DNA from: Salipiger thiooxidans
Lineage (GTDB): Bacteria; Pseudomonadota; Alphaproteobacteria; Rhodobacterales; Rhodobacteraceae
NCBI RefSeq assembly: GCF_900102075.1
Contig: NZ_FNAV01000003.1
Span: forward strand, 186,001-250,000
Reading direction: 5' to 3'
DNA: 64,000 nucleotides
The translations under genes were made by a program, and so were the position numbers. How positions within the stretch are numbered: the stretch's first letter is position 1; the number at the start of each line of letters is the position of its first letter. This document shows, piece after piece, positions 21,237 through 32,836 of this stretch. The notes beneath the pieces are model-generated. The model was not told where the DNA came from. It saw nothing but the letters and a program-made list of their open reading frames with translations, and did not search any database.

Positions 21237-21794
21237 TCAGCTTGCGGGCATCGAGCTCACACCGACCTGCGCCGGACGCAGCAGGCGGTCGTAAAGCATG
21301 AAGCCCTCGGCCGAGACCTGGATGATCTCGCCGGCACGGGTGCCAGGCACCGGCGCCTCGAACATCGCCTCGTGCTGCTGCGGGTCGAACTTGTCGCCGA
21401 CCTCGGGCTTGATGGCTGTCATCCCGTGCTTCGAGAACACGTTGAGAAGCTCGCGCAGCGTCAGCTCGACGCCTTCGATCAGCGCATCGCCAGCCTTCTC
21501 CTCGCGCGCCACGCTCAGCGCCCGCTGCATGTTGTCGTAGACCGGCAGCAGGTCACGCGCGAGCCGCGTGCCGCCATACTGCTGCGCTTCGCGGCGATCC
21601 TTGTCGGCCCGCTTGCGGGCGTTCTCGGCATCCGCCAGCGCCCGCATGAAGCGGTCCTTGAACTGGTCGCGCTCGGCGCGCAGGGCGTCGAGCTCTGCCT
21701 CTGCGCTGTCGATCTCTTCGGCGTCATCCGCCATGGCCTCCGCCTCGGCGGCTTCGATATCGTCGAGAAACTCGTCGTCTTTCGGGTCTGCCAT
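21237..21794 (-). CDS. grpE: Nucleotide exchange factor GrpE
   Basis: GrpE dimers release ADP from DnaK in the heat-shock chaperone cycle. The 185-residue protein has an acidic N-terminus (DDEFLDDIEAAEAEAMADDAEE), a long coiled coil (about residues 25-85) and the beta-domain signature with VGDKFDPQQHEAM followed by VPGTRAGEIIQVSAEGFMLYDRLLRPAQVGVS. It follows hrcA with a gap of only nine bases, so both are one heat-shock operon. I saw no CIRCE element upstream of hrcA. Confidence 0.95.
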   Translation of the reverse strand: MADPKDDEFLDDIEAAEAEAMADDAEEIDSAEAELDALRAERDQFKDRFMRALADAENARKRADKDRREAQQYGGTRLARDLLPVYDNMQRALSVAREEKAGDALIEGVELTLRELLNVFSKHGMTAIKPEVGDKFDPQQHEAMFEAPVPGTRAGEIIQVSAEGFMLYDRLLRPAQVGVSSMPAS

Positions 21795-21803
21795 TCTTCA
21801 CCT

Positions 21804-22868
21804 CTAGCTCCGTTCGGCAATCAGCTTGCCGACCAGCTGCGCCGTGTAGTCCACGATTGGGACGATCCGGCCGTAGTTTAGACGCGTGGGCCCAATCACA
21901 CCCACCGCGCCGATGATCTTTCGATCCGCGTTCATATATGGAGAGACCACCAGAGAGGAACCCGAAAGTGAGAAAAGTTTGTTCTCCGAACCAATAAAAA
22001 TGCGCACACCGTCGCCCGCTTCGGCCAGCTCCAGAAATTCGGCAATGTCCCGCTTGCGCTCGAGGTCGTCGAAGAGCGTGCGAATGCGACCGAGCTCATC
22101 TGTCTCGGCCTCGGTGCCCAGAAGATTCGCCCTGCCGCGCACGATGAGACGCGCCGAAGTGTCGCCCTGCCCCTCCCAGCTCGCCAGCCCGGCCTCGATC
22201 AGATCCGCCGCAAGCGTGTCGATTTCCTGCCGGCGCCGGGCGATCTCGTCGGCCATGATGCGGCGCAGTTCGGCCAGCGTACGCCCCCCGATCAATGCAT
22301 TCAGGAAATTCGCCGCCTCGCGCATCGAGCTCGGGGTCTGACCCGGCGGCGGCGTGAAGAGACGGTTCTCGACGTGGCCGTCCCCGAAGACCAGCACCAC
22401 CAGCGCGCGGTCGTGGCCGAGGCTCACGAACTCGATGTGCTTGATCGGCGCCTCGTGCTTCGGCGTCAGCACCAGAGACGCGCCATGGGTCACGCCCGAG
22501 AGCGCCGCCCCCACACGGTCAAGCACGCCGCCCACATCATCGGCCCCGCTGCCGAGCGTCGCATCCAGCTTCTCGCGGTCGGTATGGTCGAGATCGCGCA
22601 CCTCGAGCAGCCCGTCGACGAACATCCGCAGCCCAAGCTGGGTGGGAATCCGTCCCGCGCTCACATGCGGGCTGTCGAGAAGCCCGAGGAACTCGAGATC
22701 CTGCATCACGTTGCGGATGGTCGCGGCGGAGACCTTTTCGCTGAGCGACCGGGTAAGCGTGCGCGACCCGACCGGGTCGCCGAATTCGAGGTAACTTTCG
22801 ACAACCTTGCGAAAGACCTCGCGCGAGCGGTCGTTCATCTCGTCGAGCAGTCTGCTGCCTTCTTTCAT
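21804..22868 (-). CDS. hrcA: Heat-inducible transcription repressor HrcA
   Basis: HrcA binds CIRCE operators and represses groESL or dnaK operons. The 354-residue protein has an N-terminal winged-helix domain ([27 protein letters not shown], about residues 15-41) followed by [30 protein letters not shown], a near-diagnostic family block, and a C-terminal GAF-like and dimerisation part ([29 protein letters not shown]). It is upstream of grpE. The 115-base gap to the divergent rph gene contains no recognisable CIRCE palindrome, so autoregulation is not supported here. Confidence 0.95.
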   Translation of the reverse strand: MKEGSRLLDEMNDRSREVFRKVVESYLEFGDPVGSRTLTRSLSEKVSAATIRNVMQDLEFLGLLDSPHVSAGRIPTQLGLRMFVDGLLEVRDLDHTDREKLDATLGSGADDVGGVLDRVGAALSGVTHGASLVLTPKHEAPIKHIEFVSLGHDRALVVLVFGDGHVENRLFTPPPGQTPSSMREAANFLNALIGGRTLAELRRIMADEIARRRQEIDTLAADLIEAGLASWEGQGDTSARLIVRGRANLLGTEAETDELGRIRTLFDDLERKRDIAEFLELAEAGDGVRIFIGSENKLFSLSGSSLVVSPYMNADRKIIGAVGVIGPTRLNYGRIVPIVDYTAQLVGKLIAERS

Positions 22869-22983
22869 TCGTCGCCTCTCCGCGTCCTGCGGTCATAAAA
22901 CGGTGGCTCCATGGCGCCGTCAATCGGGGTTGCGGGGATTGCGAGGCACCATTATCCCGGACGCAACCGAGAAAGGGGCGCCG

Positions 22984-23697
22984 ATGAGACCGTCAGGACG
23001 ACATTTAAGCGAAATGCGCACCGTTTCAATCGAGACGGGGACCACGAAACATGCAGAGGGCTCGTGCCTGATCAAGGTGGGCGACACCCAGGTCATCTGC
23101 ACCGCCTCGCTTGAAGAGCGTGTGCCGCCCTTCATCAAGGGCTCGGGTCTGGGCTGGGTCACCGCGGAATACGGCATGTTGCCGCGCTCCACCGGCTCGC
23201 GCATGCGCCGCGAGGCAACCTCGGGCAAGCAGGGTGGACGCACCGTCGAGATCCAGCGCCTGATCGGCCGCTCGCTGCGTGCAGGTGTCGACCGCGTGGC
23301 ACTCGGCGAACGCCAGATCACCATCGACTGCGACGTGATCCAGGCCGATGGCGGCACCCGCTGTGCCTCGATCACCGGCGGCTGGGTCGCGCTGCGGCTC
23401 GCGGTCAACAAGCTGATGAAAGCCGGCGACGTGAAGACCGATCCGCTGGTCTCGCCGGTCGCGGCGGTGAGCTGTGGCATCTATGCGGGCCAGCCGATCC
23501 TCGACCTCGACTACCCCGAGGACAGCGAAGCCGGCGTCGACGGCAACTTCATCCTGCGCGGCGACGGCCAGCTCATCGAAGTGCAGATGTCGGCCGAGGG
23601 CGCGACCTTCTCGCGGGCGCAGATGAGCGAGCTCATGGACCTCGCTGAAAAGGGCGTGGCGCAGCTTGTCGAGGCGCAGAAGGCCGCAGTGGCATGA
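22984..23697 (+). CDS. rph: Ribonuclease PH
   Basis: RNase PH is a phosphate-dependent exonuclease that trims tRNA 3' ends. The 237 residues match the family from the first lines: [19 protein letters not shown], then [20 protein letters not shown], the phosphate-binding GRSLRAGVD region and [14 protein letters not shown]. The frame stays open to 22807, but the ATG at 22984 is the family N-terminus and follows a GAAAGGGG element. Its stop overlaps the rdgB start (ATGA). The rph-rdgB-hemW order is common in alphaproteobacteria. Confidence 0.95.
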   Translation: MRPSGRHLSEMRTVSIETGTTKHAEGSCLIKVGDTQVICTASLEERVPPFIKGSGLGWVTAEYGMLPRSTGSRMRREATSGKQGGRTVEIQRLIGRSLRAGVDRVALGERQITIDCDVIQADGGTRCASITGGWVALRLAVNKLMKAGDVKTDPLVSPVAAVSCGIYAGQPILDLDYPEDSEAGVDGNFILRGDGQLIEVQMSAEGATFSRAQMSELMDLAEKGVAQLVEAQKAAVA

Positions 23698-24305
23698 CCC
23701 GCAAGTTCGAGGGCGACCGGCTTCTGGTCGCCACCCACAACCAGGGCAAGCTCGACGAGATCACCGACCTGCTCAAGCCCTTCGGCGTGAGCGTGGTCGG
23801 CAATGCCGAGCTGGGTCTGCCGGAGCCGGATGAAACCGGAACCACCTTCGTCGAGAACGCCCGCATCAAGGCGCATGCGGCGGCACAGGCGACCGGTCTC
23901 CCTGCCCTGTCCGACGACAGCGGCATCGAGATCGACGCGCTTGGCGGCGCGCCCGGTGTCTACACCGCCGATTGGGCCGAAACCGGCAATGGCCGCGACT
24001 TCGTCATGGCGATGACCCGTGCGCATGACGAGCTTCTGGCCTCGGGCGCGGCGCAGCCCTGGACTGCGCGTTTCTGCTGCACGCTGGTGCTCGCCTGGCC
24101 CGACGGCCATGACGAGGTTTTCCCGGGCGTGATGGAGGGCCAGGTGGTCTGGCCGATGCGCGGCGATCAGGGGCACGGCTACGACCCGGTGTTCCAGCCG
24201 CAGGGCTACGACATCACCTTCGGCGAGATGGACCGCTGGGAGAAGAACCGGATCAGCCACCGCGCGGACGCGTTCGCCAAGTTCGTGAAGGGCTGTTTTG
24301 CCTGA
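23694..24305 (+). CDS. rdgB: XTP/dITP diphosphatase (non-canonical purine NTP pyrophosphatase)
   Basis: RdgB/HAM1 enzymes sanitise the nucleotide pool by cleaving dITP and XTP to monophosphates. In this 203-residue protein the family motifs are [11 protein letters not shown] near the N-terminus, [14 protein letters not shown], the metal-binding [13 protein letters not shown] and FGYDPVF-like [10 protein letters not shown], followed by [10 protein letters not shown]. The ATG overlaps the rph stop by four bases. Its own end overlaps the presumed hemW start by eight bases, indicating a coupled operon. Confidence 0.95.
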   Translation: MTRKFEGDRLLVATHNQGKLDEITDLLKPFGVSVVGNAELGLPEPDETGTTFVENARIKAHAAAQATGLPALSDDSGIEIDALGGAPGVYTADWAETGNGRDFVMAMTRAHDELLASGAAQPWTARFCCTLVLAWPDGHDEVFPGVMEGQVVWPMRGDQGHGYDPVFQPQGYDITFGEMDRWEKNRISHRADAFAKFVKGCFA

Positions 24306-25449
24306 GACCTGGCGCGACGGAGGCTTCGGCCTCTATGTACACTGGCCCTTCTGCGAGGCCAAGTGCCCCTATTGCGATTTCAACAGCCACGTCACGGCCC
24401 ATGTGGATCAAACCCGCTGGGCCGAGGCTCTGGTGCGCGAGCTCGCACGCTACGGCGCGCTCACCGAAGGACGGATGCTGCGCTCGATCTATTTCGGGGG
24501 CGGCACACCGTCTCTGATGCAGCCCGAAACCGTCGGTGCGGTGCTGCGCGCCTCACGCGATCACTGGGCCTGGGCCAACGACATCGAAATCACGCTCGAG
24601 GCCAATCCGCGCTCCGTCGAGATCCGCAAGTTCGAGGGGTTTGCCGGCGTCGGCGTGAATCGCGTGTCGCTTGGCGTTCAGGCCCTGCGGCCCGACGATC
24701 TTCGCCGGCTCGGCCGGTTGCACGGGGTCGATGAGGCTCTGTCTGCGCTCGATATCGCGCGTTCGACGTTCTCGCGGGTCAGTTTCGACCTGATCTACGG
24801 CCGGCAGGGTCAGTCGCTGGCCGCCTGGGAGACCGAACTGCGCGAGGCGCTGGACCTCGCCGGGGATCACCTGTCGCTTTACCAGCTGACCATCGAGGAA
24901 GGCACCGCCTTCTGGGAGCGTGCGCAGGCGGGCGGGTTGAAGGGTTTGCCGGATGAGGATCTGGGCGCGGACATGTATCTTGCGACGCAGGAAATCTGCG
25001 GTGCCGCCCGGTTCGAGGCCTATGAAGTCTCTAACCATGCCCAACCGGGCGCGATGTCGCGCCACAACCTCGTCTACTGGCGCGGTGGCGACTACGTCGG
25101 GATCGGTCCGGGGGCGCATGGCCGGGTGACGCTGAACGGTGTTCGTCACGCGAGTGTCGCCCGGAGACTTCCGGGTCTGTGGATCGCGGCTGCCGAAGCT
25201 GGGAGCGGCGATGAGAGCCTCTTGCCGCTGACTGGTGAAGATGTATGGGCAGAATACATCATGATGGGGATGAGGCTGTCTGAGGGCCTAGATCTGGAAC
25301 GCGCCCGCGAGATCGGCGGAACCCGTTTCGAGGAGATGCCGCTCGCGAAGTTTCAGGATCTGGGGCTCATCTGGCGCGATGCCACGCGATTTGGTGCTAC
25401 GCTGCAAGGACGCATGGTGCTGAACACCCTGACATCCGAACTGCTCTGA
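24298..25449 (+). CDS. hemW: Radical SAM heme chaperone HemW
   Basis: HemW-type proteins bind heme and an iron-sulfur cluster and deliver heme to target proteins; older annotation calls them HemN-like coproporphyrinogen oxidases. The cluster motif CEAKCPYC (C19, C23, C26) matches CX3CX2C, with YVHWPFC before it and YFGGGTPSL at about residue 66. It lacks the N-terminal extension of true HemN. The 383-residue frame starts with TTG at 24298, inside the end of rdgB; no better start is apparent, so the N-terminus is tentative. It converges on parB. Confidence 0.9.
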   Translation: MPETWRDGGFGLYVHWPFCEAKCPYCDFNSHVTAHVDQTRWAEALVRELARYGALTEGRMLRSIYFGGGTPSLMQPETVGAVLRASRDHWAWANDIEITLEANPRSVEIRKFEGFAGVGVNRVSLGVQALRPDDLRRLGRLHGVDEALSALDIARSTFSRVSFDLIYGRQGQSLAAWETELREALDLAGDHLSLYQLTIEEGTAFWERAQAGGLKGLPDEDLGADMYLATQEICGAARFEAYEVSNHAQPGAMSRHNLVYWRGGDYVGIGPGAHGRVTLNGVRHASVARRLPGLWIAAAEAGSGDESLLPLTGEDVWAEYIMMGMRLSEGLDLERAREIGGTRFEEMPLAKFQDLGLIWRDATRFGATLQGRMVLNTLTSELL

Positions 25450-25465
25450 TTTTCCAAGATTGGTG

Positions 25466-25487
25466 GGCGCGGGGTCATCCCCGCGCC
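25466..25487. terminator. Hairpin between convergent hemW and parB
   Basis: A perfect nine-base-pair stem GGCGCGGGG / CCCCGCGCC with a TCAT loop sits between the two stop codons. T-runs are weak on both sides, so efficiency is uncertain. Confidence 0.5.
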
Positions 25488-25497
25488 AAAGATCCGA

Positions 25498-26403
25498 TCA
25501 GCGCGCGACGCTGAGGATCATGCAAAGCGCGTCGAGCTGCTCGAAATTGTTGTAGGAAATCGTCAGCGTGCCGGATTCTGCCCCGGGCTTGTTCGAGATG
25601 CTGACCTTCATGCCGACCGCGGCCGAGAGATCGCCCTCGAGAGCGCGCGTATCCGCATCCTTCTCCATCGGGTAGGATGCAGGATCCGGACGTTGCCGCG
25701 GCGGCTGGCTTTCGGCACGCAACAGAGCCTCAGCCTGCCGAACCGAGAGCTTCTTATCCATGATTTGCTGCGCCATGGTCTCTGGATCGCGGGCCGTGAC
25801 CAGCGTACGGGCATGGCCGGCGCTGAGTTCGCCGTTCCGCACATGCTCCTGCACGCCTTCGGGAAGGTTCAGAAGCCGGAGAAGGTTGGCGATGTGGCTC
25901 CGGCTCTTTCCAAGCGCCTCGGCGATCTTCTCCTGCGTGTGGCCGAAACGGAACATCAGCTGCTTGTACCCGGCCGCCTCTTCGATGGCGTTCAGGTCAG
26001 CGCGCTGGATGTTCTCGATGATCGCGATTTCCAGCGTTTCCTGATCGTCCAGATCGCGGACAAGCACCGGAACTTCATGGAGCTGAGCGAGCTGCGCGGC
26101 GCGCCAGCGGCGTTCGCCGGCGACGATCTCGAACTGGCCTTCGGAACCGGGCGCGGGACGGACGATAATCGGCTGCAGAATACCCTTGGCGCGGATCGAC
26201 TCGGAAAGCTCGCGCAGGTGGTCTTCGGTGAAGGTGCGACGCGGCTGGTCCTTGTTCGGAACGACCGACTCGATCGGAACGAGACGATCCGGCGACCTCG
26301 GCGTCGTCTGGTCAGCTTCCTGCGCCGGGACGAGATCGACGTCCGACATCAGCGCGGAGAGTCCGCGTCCGAGGCCCCGGCGTTGTTCCTTCTTGTCTGC
26401 CAT
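25498..26403 (-). CDS. parB: Chromosome partitioning protein ParB
   Basis: ParB binds parS and spreads along the origin region, acting as a CTPase clamp in chromosome segregation. The 301-residue protein contains the ParB/Srx motifs RPAPGSEGQFEIVAGERRWRAAQLA, the IENIQRADLNAIEEA segment and the helix-turn-helix with HTQEKIAEALGKSRSHIANLLRLL. The N-terminal KKEQRRGLGRGLSALM is typical of chromosomal ParB. It is 24 bases downstream of parA. Two perfect parS sites are located 1.4 and 3.3 kb upstream, in rsmG and at the mnmG start. Confidence 0.96.
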   Translation of the reverse strand: MADKKEQRRGLGRGLSALMSDVDLVPAQEADQTTPRSPDRLVPIESVVPNKDQPRRTFTEDHLRELSESIRAKGILQPIIVRPAPGSEGQFEIVAGERRWRAAQLAQLHEVPVLVRDLDDQETLEIAIIENIQRADLNAIEEAAGYKQLMFRFGHTQEKIAEALGKSRSHIANLLRLLNLPEGVQEHVRNGELSAGHARTLVTARDPETMAQQIMDKKLSVRQAEALLRAESQPPRQRPDPASYPMEKDADTRALEGDLSAAVGMKVSISNKPGAESGTLTISYNNFEQLDALCMILSVAR

Positions 26404-26427
26404 ATCTGCTCTTTCTTCTTGTGTTTG

Positions 26428-27237
26428 TCAGGCCGCCATCTTGGCGTTCTTGCGCAGGAGCTCCTCTGCCAGCGCGCGGTAGGCCAGCGCCCCCTTCGAC
26501 TGCCCGTCGTAGGTCAGCACAGGCATGGCGAAGGACGGCGCCTCGCTCACGCGCACGTTGCGCGGGATCACCGTCGAGAACACGAGATCGCCGAGGTTAG
26601 CGCGCGCGTCATCTTCAACCTGGCGGGAGAGATTGTTGCGGGAATCGTACATGGTGAGCACCACGCCTTCGATCCTCAGGCCGGTATTGGCGCTTTGGCG
26701 AACTTCGCGAATGGTGAGCATGAGCTGCGAAAGGCCCTCGAGCGCGAAAAATTCGCTCTGAAGCGGCACGAGCACCGAATGCGCCGCGACCATCGCGTTG
26801 ACGGTCAGCAAGTTCAGCGACGGAGGGCAGTCGATCAGGATGTAATCGTATCCATATTGAGCCATCCCGGATTGCCGCAGCGCGTCACGAAGCAGGAAAC
26901 TACGCTTCTCGTTGGCGACAAGCTCGACGTCTGCAGAGCTCAGGTCGACCGTGGCGGGGATCAGAAAGAGATTTTCCTGGTCGGTTTTCTGGATGATCTC
27001 GTCGAGCGTCGCGTCCTCGAGCAGCAACTCGTAAGTGGTGAACTGCCGGTCATCAGGCTCGATCCCGAGCCCGGTCGACGAGTTTCCCTGTGGATCGAGG
27101 TCCACAACGAGCACTTTCAGACCTTTTTCCGAGAGCGCCGCCCCGAGATTGATGGTTGTTGTGGTTTTTCCCACCCCGCCCTTCTGGTTCGCAATGGCAA
27201 TGATCTTGGGGCCGCTGGGGCGCGACGGGTCAGACAT
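26428..27237 (-). CDS. parA: Chromosome partitioning ATPase ParA
   Basis: ParA is a Walker-type ATPase that binds DNA non-specifically and drives ParB-parS movement. The deviant Walker [14 protein letters not shown] (residues 19-31) includes the signature lysine, followed by [15 protein letters not shown] (about 44-58) and [11 protein letters not shown]. At 269 residues it is the short chromosomal type (Soj) without an N-terminal DNA-binding domain. Its ATG overlaps the end of rsmG by eight bases, and parB follows, giving the conserved rsmG-parA-parB order. Confidence 0.97.
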   Translation of the reverse strand: MSDPSRPSGPKIIAIANQKGGVGKTTTTINLGAALSEKGLKVLVVDLDPQGNSSTGLGIEPDDRQFTTYELLLEDATLDEIIQKTDQENLFLIPATVDLSSADVELVANEKRSFLLRDALRQSGMAQYGYDYILIDCPPSLNLLTVNAMVAAHSVLVPLQSEFFALEGLSQLMLTIREVRQSANTGLRIEGVVLTMYDSRNNLSRQVEDDARANLGDLVFSTVIPRNVRVSEAPSFAMPVLTYDGQSKGALAYRALAEELLRKNAKMAA

Positions 27238-27853
27238 GAGTCAGGGCTCCGATGCTCAGGACGACTGCGTTGGGATCTGTGATACTCTTACGCTCGGCGC
27301 AGTCGAACTTCCACGATTCCCGCGCGGCTTCGAGCTCTTTTTTCCAGTTTGCGCCTTTAAGGAAGACCGCACGCCCGGTTTTGGACATGTGCCGATCCGC
27401 AAACGCCAGCAGAGCCGTAAGATCCGCGAGCGCGCGAGCGCTTATTACGTCGGCCTGAAGTGGCGAGACCTTTTCGATGCGCTCGTTCAGGATCTGTGCG
27501 TCGACTTTGGTTTCGCGCAGCGCGGTACGAAGAAAAACGGACTTCCGCTGGTCGCTTTCGACAAGGGTAACCTTGAGGTCCGGCGCCAGCTCCTGCGCAA
27601 GGATTGCGACGACGAGGCCAGGAAAACCTCCGCCGGATCCAAAGTCGGCCCAGTGTCCGGAATGCACCTCGGGAACGCTGAAGACCTGCGCCGAATCCAG
27701 GATATGGCGCGTCCAGCTGTCCTCCAGCGTGGTTCGGGAGACGAGATTGATGCGCGGGGACCACTTGGCGAGGAGCGCAACGAGGTGGTCGAGTTTTTCC
27801 TGTGTTTCACGTGAAACATCAAGCCCGGGGAGCCGGGGGTCCAACACGGTCAT
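27230..27853 (-). CDS. rsmG: 16S rRNA (guanine-527-N7)-methyltransferase RsmG
   Basis: RsmG (GidB) methylates G527 of 16S rRNA and affects streptomycin sensitivity. The 207-residue protein has the SAM-binding motif [15 protein letters not shown] and the [13 protein letters not shown] motif downstream, plus RHILDSAQ. A perfect parS palindrome is embedded in codons 12-17, encoding DVSRETQ. The ATG overlaps the mnmG stop (ATGA), and the gene end overlaps parA by eight bases, so mnmG-rsmG-parA-parB is translationally coupled. Confidence 0.95.
   Translation of the reverse strand: MTVLDPRLPGLDVSRETQEKLDHLVALLAKWSPRINLVSRTTLEDSWTRHILDSAQVFSVPEVHSGHWADFGSGGGFPGLVVAILAQELAPDLKVTLVESDQRKSVFLRTALRETKVDAQILNERIEKVSPLQADVISARALADLTALLAFADRHMSKTGRAVFLKGANWKKELEAARESWKFDCAERKSITDPNAVVLSIGALTHV
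27803..27818. promoter_or_regulatory. parS site (perfect palindrome) inside rsmG
   Basis: TGTTTCACGTGAAACA, an exact 16-base palindrome and the known chromosomal parS consensus. It lies within the 5' end of rsmG, 1.4 kb from parB, and is expected to load ParB near the origin. Confidence 0.9.
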
Positions 27854-29727
27854 GCCGACTTTACCTGGCCATGGCGCCGCAGCATCAGCAACAGAAGGGA
27901 GAGCGCCGCGGGGGTCACACCGTCAACCTTCCCCGCTTGAGCAAGATTTTCTGGCCGCGCGAGCGATAGCTTGTGCTTGAGTTCGTTCGAGAGGCCGTCG
28001 ATCGCCGCAAAATCGAAGTCGCGCGGGATGACCATGGCCTCGTCGCGTCGCAGCGCTTCTACGTCGCGCTTCTGGCGTTCGATGTAATTCGCGTAGAGCG
28101 CATCGCGTTCAAGCTGAAGCGCAATTTCCGGATGAATTTCCGAGAACGACGGTTCGCCACTCACAAGCGTCGACATGGTCACGTCAGGGAAGGCCAGAAG
28201 CTGAAACCCATTTCGCTTCTGCCCATCGGGCGCAACCTGCAGACCCATATCCACCAGAGCACGCGGAGCGAACTGGCGCGTCTCCAGCATCTGTCTGCCC
28301 TGCGCGAGCCGTTCCATCTTGCGTTCGAAGCTCGCACGTCGCTCATCGGACAGGCAGCCAAGCTCAATGGCCTTGGGAGTCAGCCGCTGATCGGCGTTAT
28401 CCGCGCGCAGTGAAAGCCGGAACTCGGCGCGCGAGGTGAACATGCGGTACGGCTCGGTCACGCCGCGGGTCGTGAGGTCGTCGACCATGACCCCGATATA
28501 GGAGTCCGAGCGCCCGAACTGCACCGGATCCCGACCAAGCGCCTCGGCCGCGGCATTCAGACCTGCGACCAGGCCCTGCGCCGAGGCTTCTTCATAGCCG
28601 GTCGTGCCATTGATCTGGCCTGCGAGGAAGAGACCAGAGACATTTCGCACCGCAAGACGAAGATCAAGTGAGCGTGGATCGACGAAATCATACTCGATGG
28701 CGTAGCCCGGCTGCAGGATCACTGCATTCTCGAGGCCAAAGATCGAGCGGACATAGTCAACCTGAACGTCTTCCGGGAGCGAGGTCGAAATCCCGTTCGG
28801 ATAGATCGTGTGGTCGTCAAGTCCTTCCGGTTCAAGGAAAATCTGGTGCGATAGCTTGTCGGAAAATCGCACGACCTTGTCCTCGATTGACGGGCAATAG
28901 CGCGGGCCGATGCCTTCGATATGTCCGCCATACATCGCAGACCGGTCGAGGTTTCCGCGAATGATCTCGTGCGTCCGCTCATTGGTGTGCGTGATGCCGC
29001 AACTGACCTGACGGGCATAAGGCGCATCTGACAGGAAAGAGAACAGCACCGGATCTTCATCTCCCGGTTGTTCTTCAAGCTGATCCCAGGCGATCGCCCG
29101 ACCGTCGAGCCTCGGTGGCGTCCCAGTCTTGAGACGGCCCAACTCGAGCCCAAGCTCGTCTATCCGCTCGGCAAGGCGAACGGAAGGCCTGTCCCCCATA
29201 CGTCCGCCGGGACGGGACTTGTCACCGATATGGATCACTCCGCGCAGGAATGTCCCGGTCGTCAACACCACAGCCGATGCCTTGAGCTCACTGCCATCGT
29301 CCAGAACGACACCGCCGACCGTTCGACCGTTTAGCAGAAGATCAACAACCTCACCCTCGACGACGGTCAGGTTGGGTGTCCCGCGCATCTCTCGCTGCAT
29401 GGTTTCCCGGTAGATCTTGCGATCAGCCTGGGCCCGTGGTCCCTGCACTGCTGGCCCTTTGCGGCGGTTGAGAAGACGGAACTGGATGCCAGCCCGGTCC
29501 GCAACCCGACCCATCACGCCATCCATCGCGTCGATCTCGCGGACGAGGTGTCCCTTCCCCAGTCCACCGATGGCCGGATTGCACGACATCACCCCGATTC
29601 CGGCCTCGGTGAGCGTGACAAGCGCCGTCTTGGCGCCCATGCGCGCAGAAGCGGCCGCGGCGTCTGCACCCGCATGACCGCCACCCACGACGACCACATC
29701 GAAATCGCGATGTTTCACGTGAAACAC
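27850..29727 (-). CDS. mnmG: tRNA uridine-5-carboxymethylaminomethyl modification enzyme MnmG
   Basis: MnmG (GidA) works with MnmE to modify the wobble uridine of several tRNAs, using FAD and NADH. The 625-residue length is standard. The dinucleotide-binding motif [17 protein letters not shown] starts at about residue 15, and the family signatures [32 protein letters not shown] and [17 protein letters not shown] are all present. The start is GTG; codons 2-6 (FHVKH) are written by a perfect parS site. It lies three bases downstream of mnmE and overlaps rsmG. Confidence 0.96.
   Translation of the reverse strand: MFHVKHRDFDVVVVGGGHAGADAAAASARMGAKTALVTLTEAGIGVMSCNPAIGGLGKGHLVREIDAMDGVMGRVADRAGIQFRLLNRRKGPAVQGPRAQADRKIYRETMQREMRGTPNLTVVEGEVVDLLLNGRTVGGVVLDDGSELKASAVVLTTGTFLRGVIHIGDKSRPGGRMGDRPSVRLAERIDELGLELGRLKTGTPPRLDGRAIAWDQLEEQPGDEDPVLFSFLSDAPYARQVSCGITHTNERTHEIIRGNLDRSAMYGGHIEGIGPRYCPSIEDKVVRFSDKLSHQIFLEPEGLDDHTIYPNGISTSLPEDVQVDYVRSIFGLENAVILQPGYAIEYDFVDPRSLDLRLAVRNVSGLFLAGQINGTTGYEEASAQGLVAGLNAAAEALGRDPVQFGRSDSYIGVMVDDLTTRGVTEPYRMFTSRAEFRLSLRADNADQRLTPKAIELGCLSDERRASFERKMERLAQGRQMLETRQFAPRALVDMGLQVAPDGQKRNGFQLLAFPDVTMSTLVSGEPSFSEIHPEIALQLERDALYANYIERQKRDVEALRRDEAMVIPRDFDFAAIDGLSNELKHKLSLARPENLAQAGKVDGVTPAALSLLLLMLRRHGQVKSA
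29711..29726. promoter_or_regulatory. parS site (perfect palindrome) at the mnmG start
   Basis: TGTTTCACGTGAAACA directly follows the first base of the GTG start of mnmG, so the palindrome encodes the FHVKH N-terminus. It is the parS closest to the candidate origin, about 2.8 kb away. Confidence 0.9.
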
Positions 29728-29730
29728 TCC

Positions 29731-31014
29731 TCACTTACCAAGACAGAAACTCGAGAAGATTTCGTCCAGAAGGTTTTCGACATCCACACGCCCGATCAAC
29801 AGCTCCAGGCTTCGAATCGCAGAGCGGATTTCCTCCGCCGCAAGATCATAGCAATCCGAACCACGTGTGAGCAGGTCCTTCGCCGCACCAAGCGAAGTCT
29901 TGCCTTGTTCAAAGGCCACCCGGTGCCGTTCGCGCGTCGCAAGCCCGGCGGACTGCACCCGCTCTGAAAGGCGCTCGCCGATTTCCCGCACCAGCCGATC
30001 GACACCCTGCCCCGTCACCGCCGAAAGCCCGTTCGCATGGCCGGTCAAATCCGCTTTGGACCCGACCACGATGTCGCCCTCGACAGGTGTAATCTCAGGC
30101 AACCCGCGATCATCGACAAGGATCACGCGCAGATCCGACGTCCGCGCCCGATCAAGCGCCCGCGCGATGCCGATCTTTTCGACCGGATCCTGCGTCTCGC
30201 GCAACCCCGCCGTGTCCAGCAACGTCACCGGAAGCCCGGCGATCTCCATCCGAACCTCAATGACGTCCCGCGTGGTGCCCGCAATTTCCGAGGTAATGGC
30301 GGCATCTCGTCCTGCCAAAGCATTGAGAAGACTTGATTTACCTACATTCGGAGCACCGACGATGGCAACTTCGAACCCGCTGCGGATTCGCTCCGCCGCA
30401 TCCAGCCCGCGCAGCTCTGCCTCAAGTGCCAAGGTCACTCGATCCAGAAAACCCGAGACGTCATCGGAGACATCGACTGGCACCTCCTCGTCGGCGAAGT
30501 CGATGGTAACCTCGAGCAGCGACGCGGCCTGGATCAGATCACGGCGCCAACCATCGACCTTCTGACCGAGCGCTCCGGAAAACACCCGAAGCGCCTGAAC
30601 CCGCTGGCTCTCGGTTTCGGACTCGATCAGATCCGCCAGGGCCTCGACCTGGGTCAGATCAAGTCGGTCATTCTCGAGCGCACGCCGGGTGAACTCGCCC
30701 GGCTCAGCCATCCGGAGCCCGTCGACGGCATCGAGCTCCCGCAGAACCGCCCTCAGGATGGCCTGACTTCCGTGGATCTGGAACTCCACCACCCGCTCGC
30801 CGGTGAAACTCGCGCCGTCCGGAAACGCCAGGACGAGCGCTTCGTCGAGCACACCACCCTGCCGGTCCCGCAGAACACGCACCGCCGTCCGCCGTGGCTC
30901 TGGCAAGGATCCCGCAAGACGCACCCCGGCCTCCCACGCCAACGGCCCGGAAACGCGAATGACTGCCACGCCGGCCTTTCCCGGCGCGCTTGCGAGGGCG
31001 AAAATGGTGTCCAA
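29731..31014 (-). CDS. mnmE: tRNA modification GTPase MnmE
   Basis: MnmE is the potassium-dependent GTPase partner of MnmG. The 427-residue protein shows the N-terminal tetrahydrofolate-binding part ([21 protein letters not shown]), the G1 loop [12 protein letters not shown] (about residue 220), a G2 region with TTRD, G3 DTAGLRET and G4-like GSKADL. The C-terminal FCLGK supplies the catalytic cysteine. The start appears to be TTG at 31014, giving the family-typical MDTIFALA; no ATG fits. It is 19 bases downstream of rho and leads the mnmE-mnmG-rsmG-parAB run. Confidence 0.95.
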   Translation of the reverse strand: MDTIFALASAPGKAGVAVIRVSGPLAWEAGVRLAGSLPEPRRTAVRVLRDRQGGVLDEALVLAFPDGASFTGERVVEFQIHGSQAILRAVLRELDAVDGLRMAEPGEFTRRALENDRLDLTQVEALADLIESETESQRVQALRVFSGALGQKVDGWRRDLIQAASLLEVTIDFADEEVPVDVSDDVSGFLDRVTLALEAELRGLDAAERIRSGFEVAIVGAPNVGKSSLLNALAGRDAAITSEIAGTTRDVIEVRMEIAGLPVTLLDTAGLRETQDPVEKIGIARALDRARTSDLRVILVDDRGLPEITPVEGDIVVGSKADLTGHANGLSAVTGQGVDRLVREIGERLSERVQSAGLATRERHRVAFEQGKTSLGAAKDLLTRGSDCYDLAAEEIRSAIRSLELLIGRVDVENLLDEIFSSFCLGK

Positions 31015-31033
31015 GCCTGCCTCCCGGCGGGTC

Positions 31034-32305
<1,272 letters not shown>

Positions 32306-32308
32306 CAT

Positions 32309-32835
32309 GACTCCTTTGGACCGATGCTCGGCCCCGTATCTGGCAGTCTTTGGGAAAACGACACACCCGGACGGGCGTCGGAGATGGAAGTAATCATCCC
32401 GACCCGTCGAGTCAATCATTCTCGAAGATGGGTGCGCGGAGGGAAGGATTCATAATTTTAAAAGAAAGATAGAATAGGAAGATGTTGATCTAGGCCCCCC
32501 GTCGCGCGGTGGATTATTTGCTTATGCGCGTCTTGTCCCGGGCTTCACAGCCTGTGGAAAACTTTGTGGAGGGCAAGATCGCAGTTTCTTCCGAAACGCG
32601 TATTTCCTCCGAAAAACAGGCAGTTCAGCTGCATATCTGCATGTGGGAAAACTCAAGGACAAGCTGTGCTCAAGGCAAGCCGTCCCCAGCGACGTGTTAT
32701 CCCTTCCCACAGGCGGAGGACTCACACCGACTCATCGTGCAAACTCGGCATTTGTCCCCCGGCTTGCATGTCGCGTGGATTTTCCTCAGAACCATCCCCT
32801 GACGAAACCACACAGCTTTCGACAGGTTTTTCCAC
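32309..32835. other. Candidate chromosomal replication origin (oriC) between rho and maf
   Basis: This 527-base stretch holds no convincing gene. A 48-base segment (about 32445-32492) is 75% A+T by my count, in a region that is otherwise GC-rich, and could be the unwinding element. Two exact TTTTCCACA DnaA-type boxes lie at 32553-32561 (minus strand) and 32828-32836 (plus), with near-matches TGTGGGAAA around 32642 and TTCCCACAG around 32705. GANTC methylation sites occur at 32409, 32719 and 32729. Genes read outward on both sides (rho, mnmE, mnmG, parAB left; maf, aroE, coaE, dnaQ right), and parS sites are close. It also must contain the rho and maf promoters. The alternative is an origin just upstream of dnaA. 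Confidence 0.55.
32553..32561 (-). promoter_or_regulatory. DnaA-box-like site
   Basis: TGTGGAAAA, the complement of TTTTCCACA, matches the DnaA-box pattern TTWTNCACA. It is about 60 bases from the AT-rich segment, inside the candidate origin. Confidence 0.55.
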
Positions 32836-32836
32836 A
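32828..32836 (+). promoter_or_regulatory. DnaA-box-like site next to maf
   Basis: TTTTCCACA is an exact match to TTWTNCACA. Its last base is the first base of the maf start codon, so DnaA binding there could also affect maf expression. Confidence 0.55.

Noticed and set aside
22869-22983. CIRCE operator upstream of hrcA-grpE
   Set aside because: I looked for TTAGCACTC-N9-GAGTGCTAA and found nothing close in either orientation.
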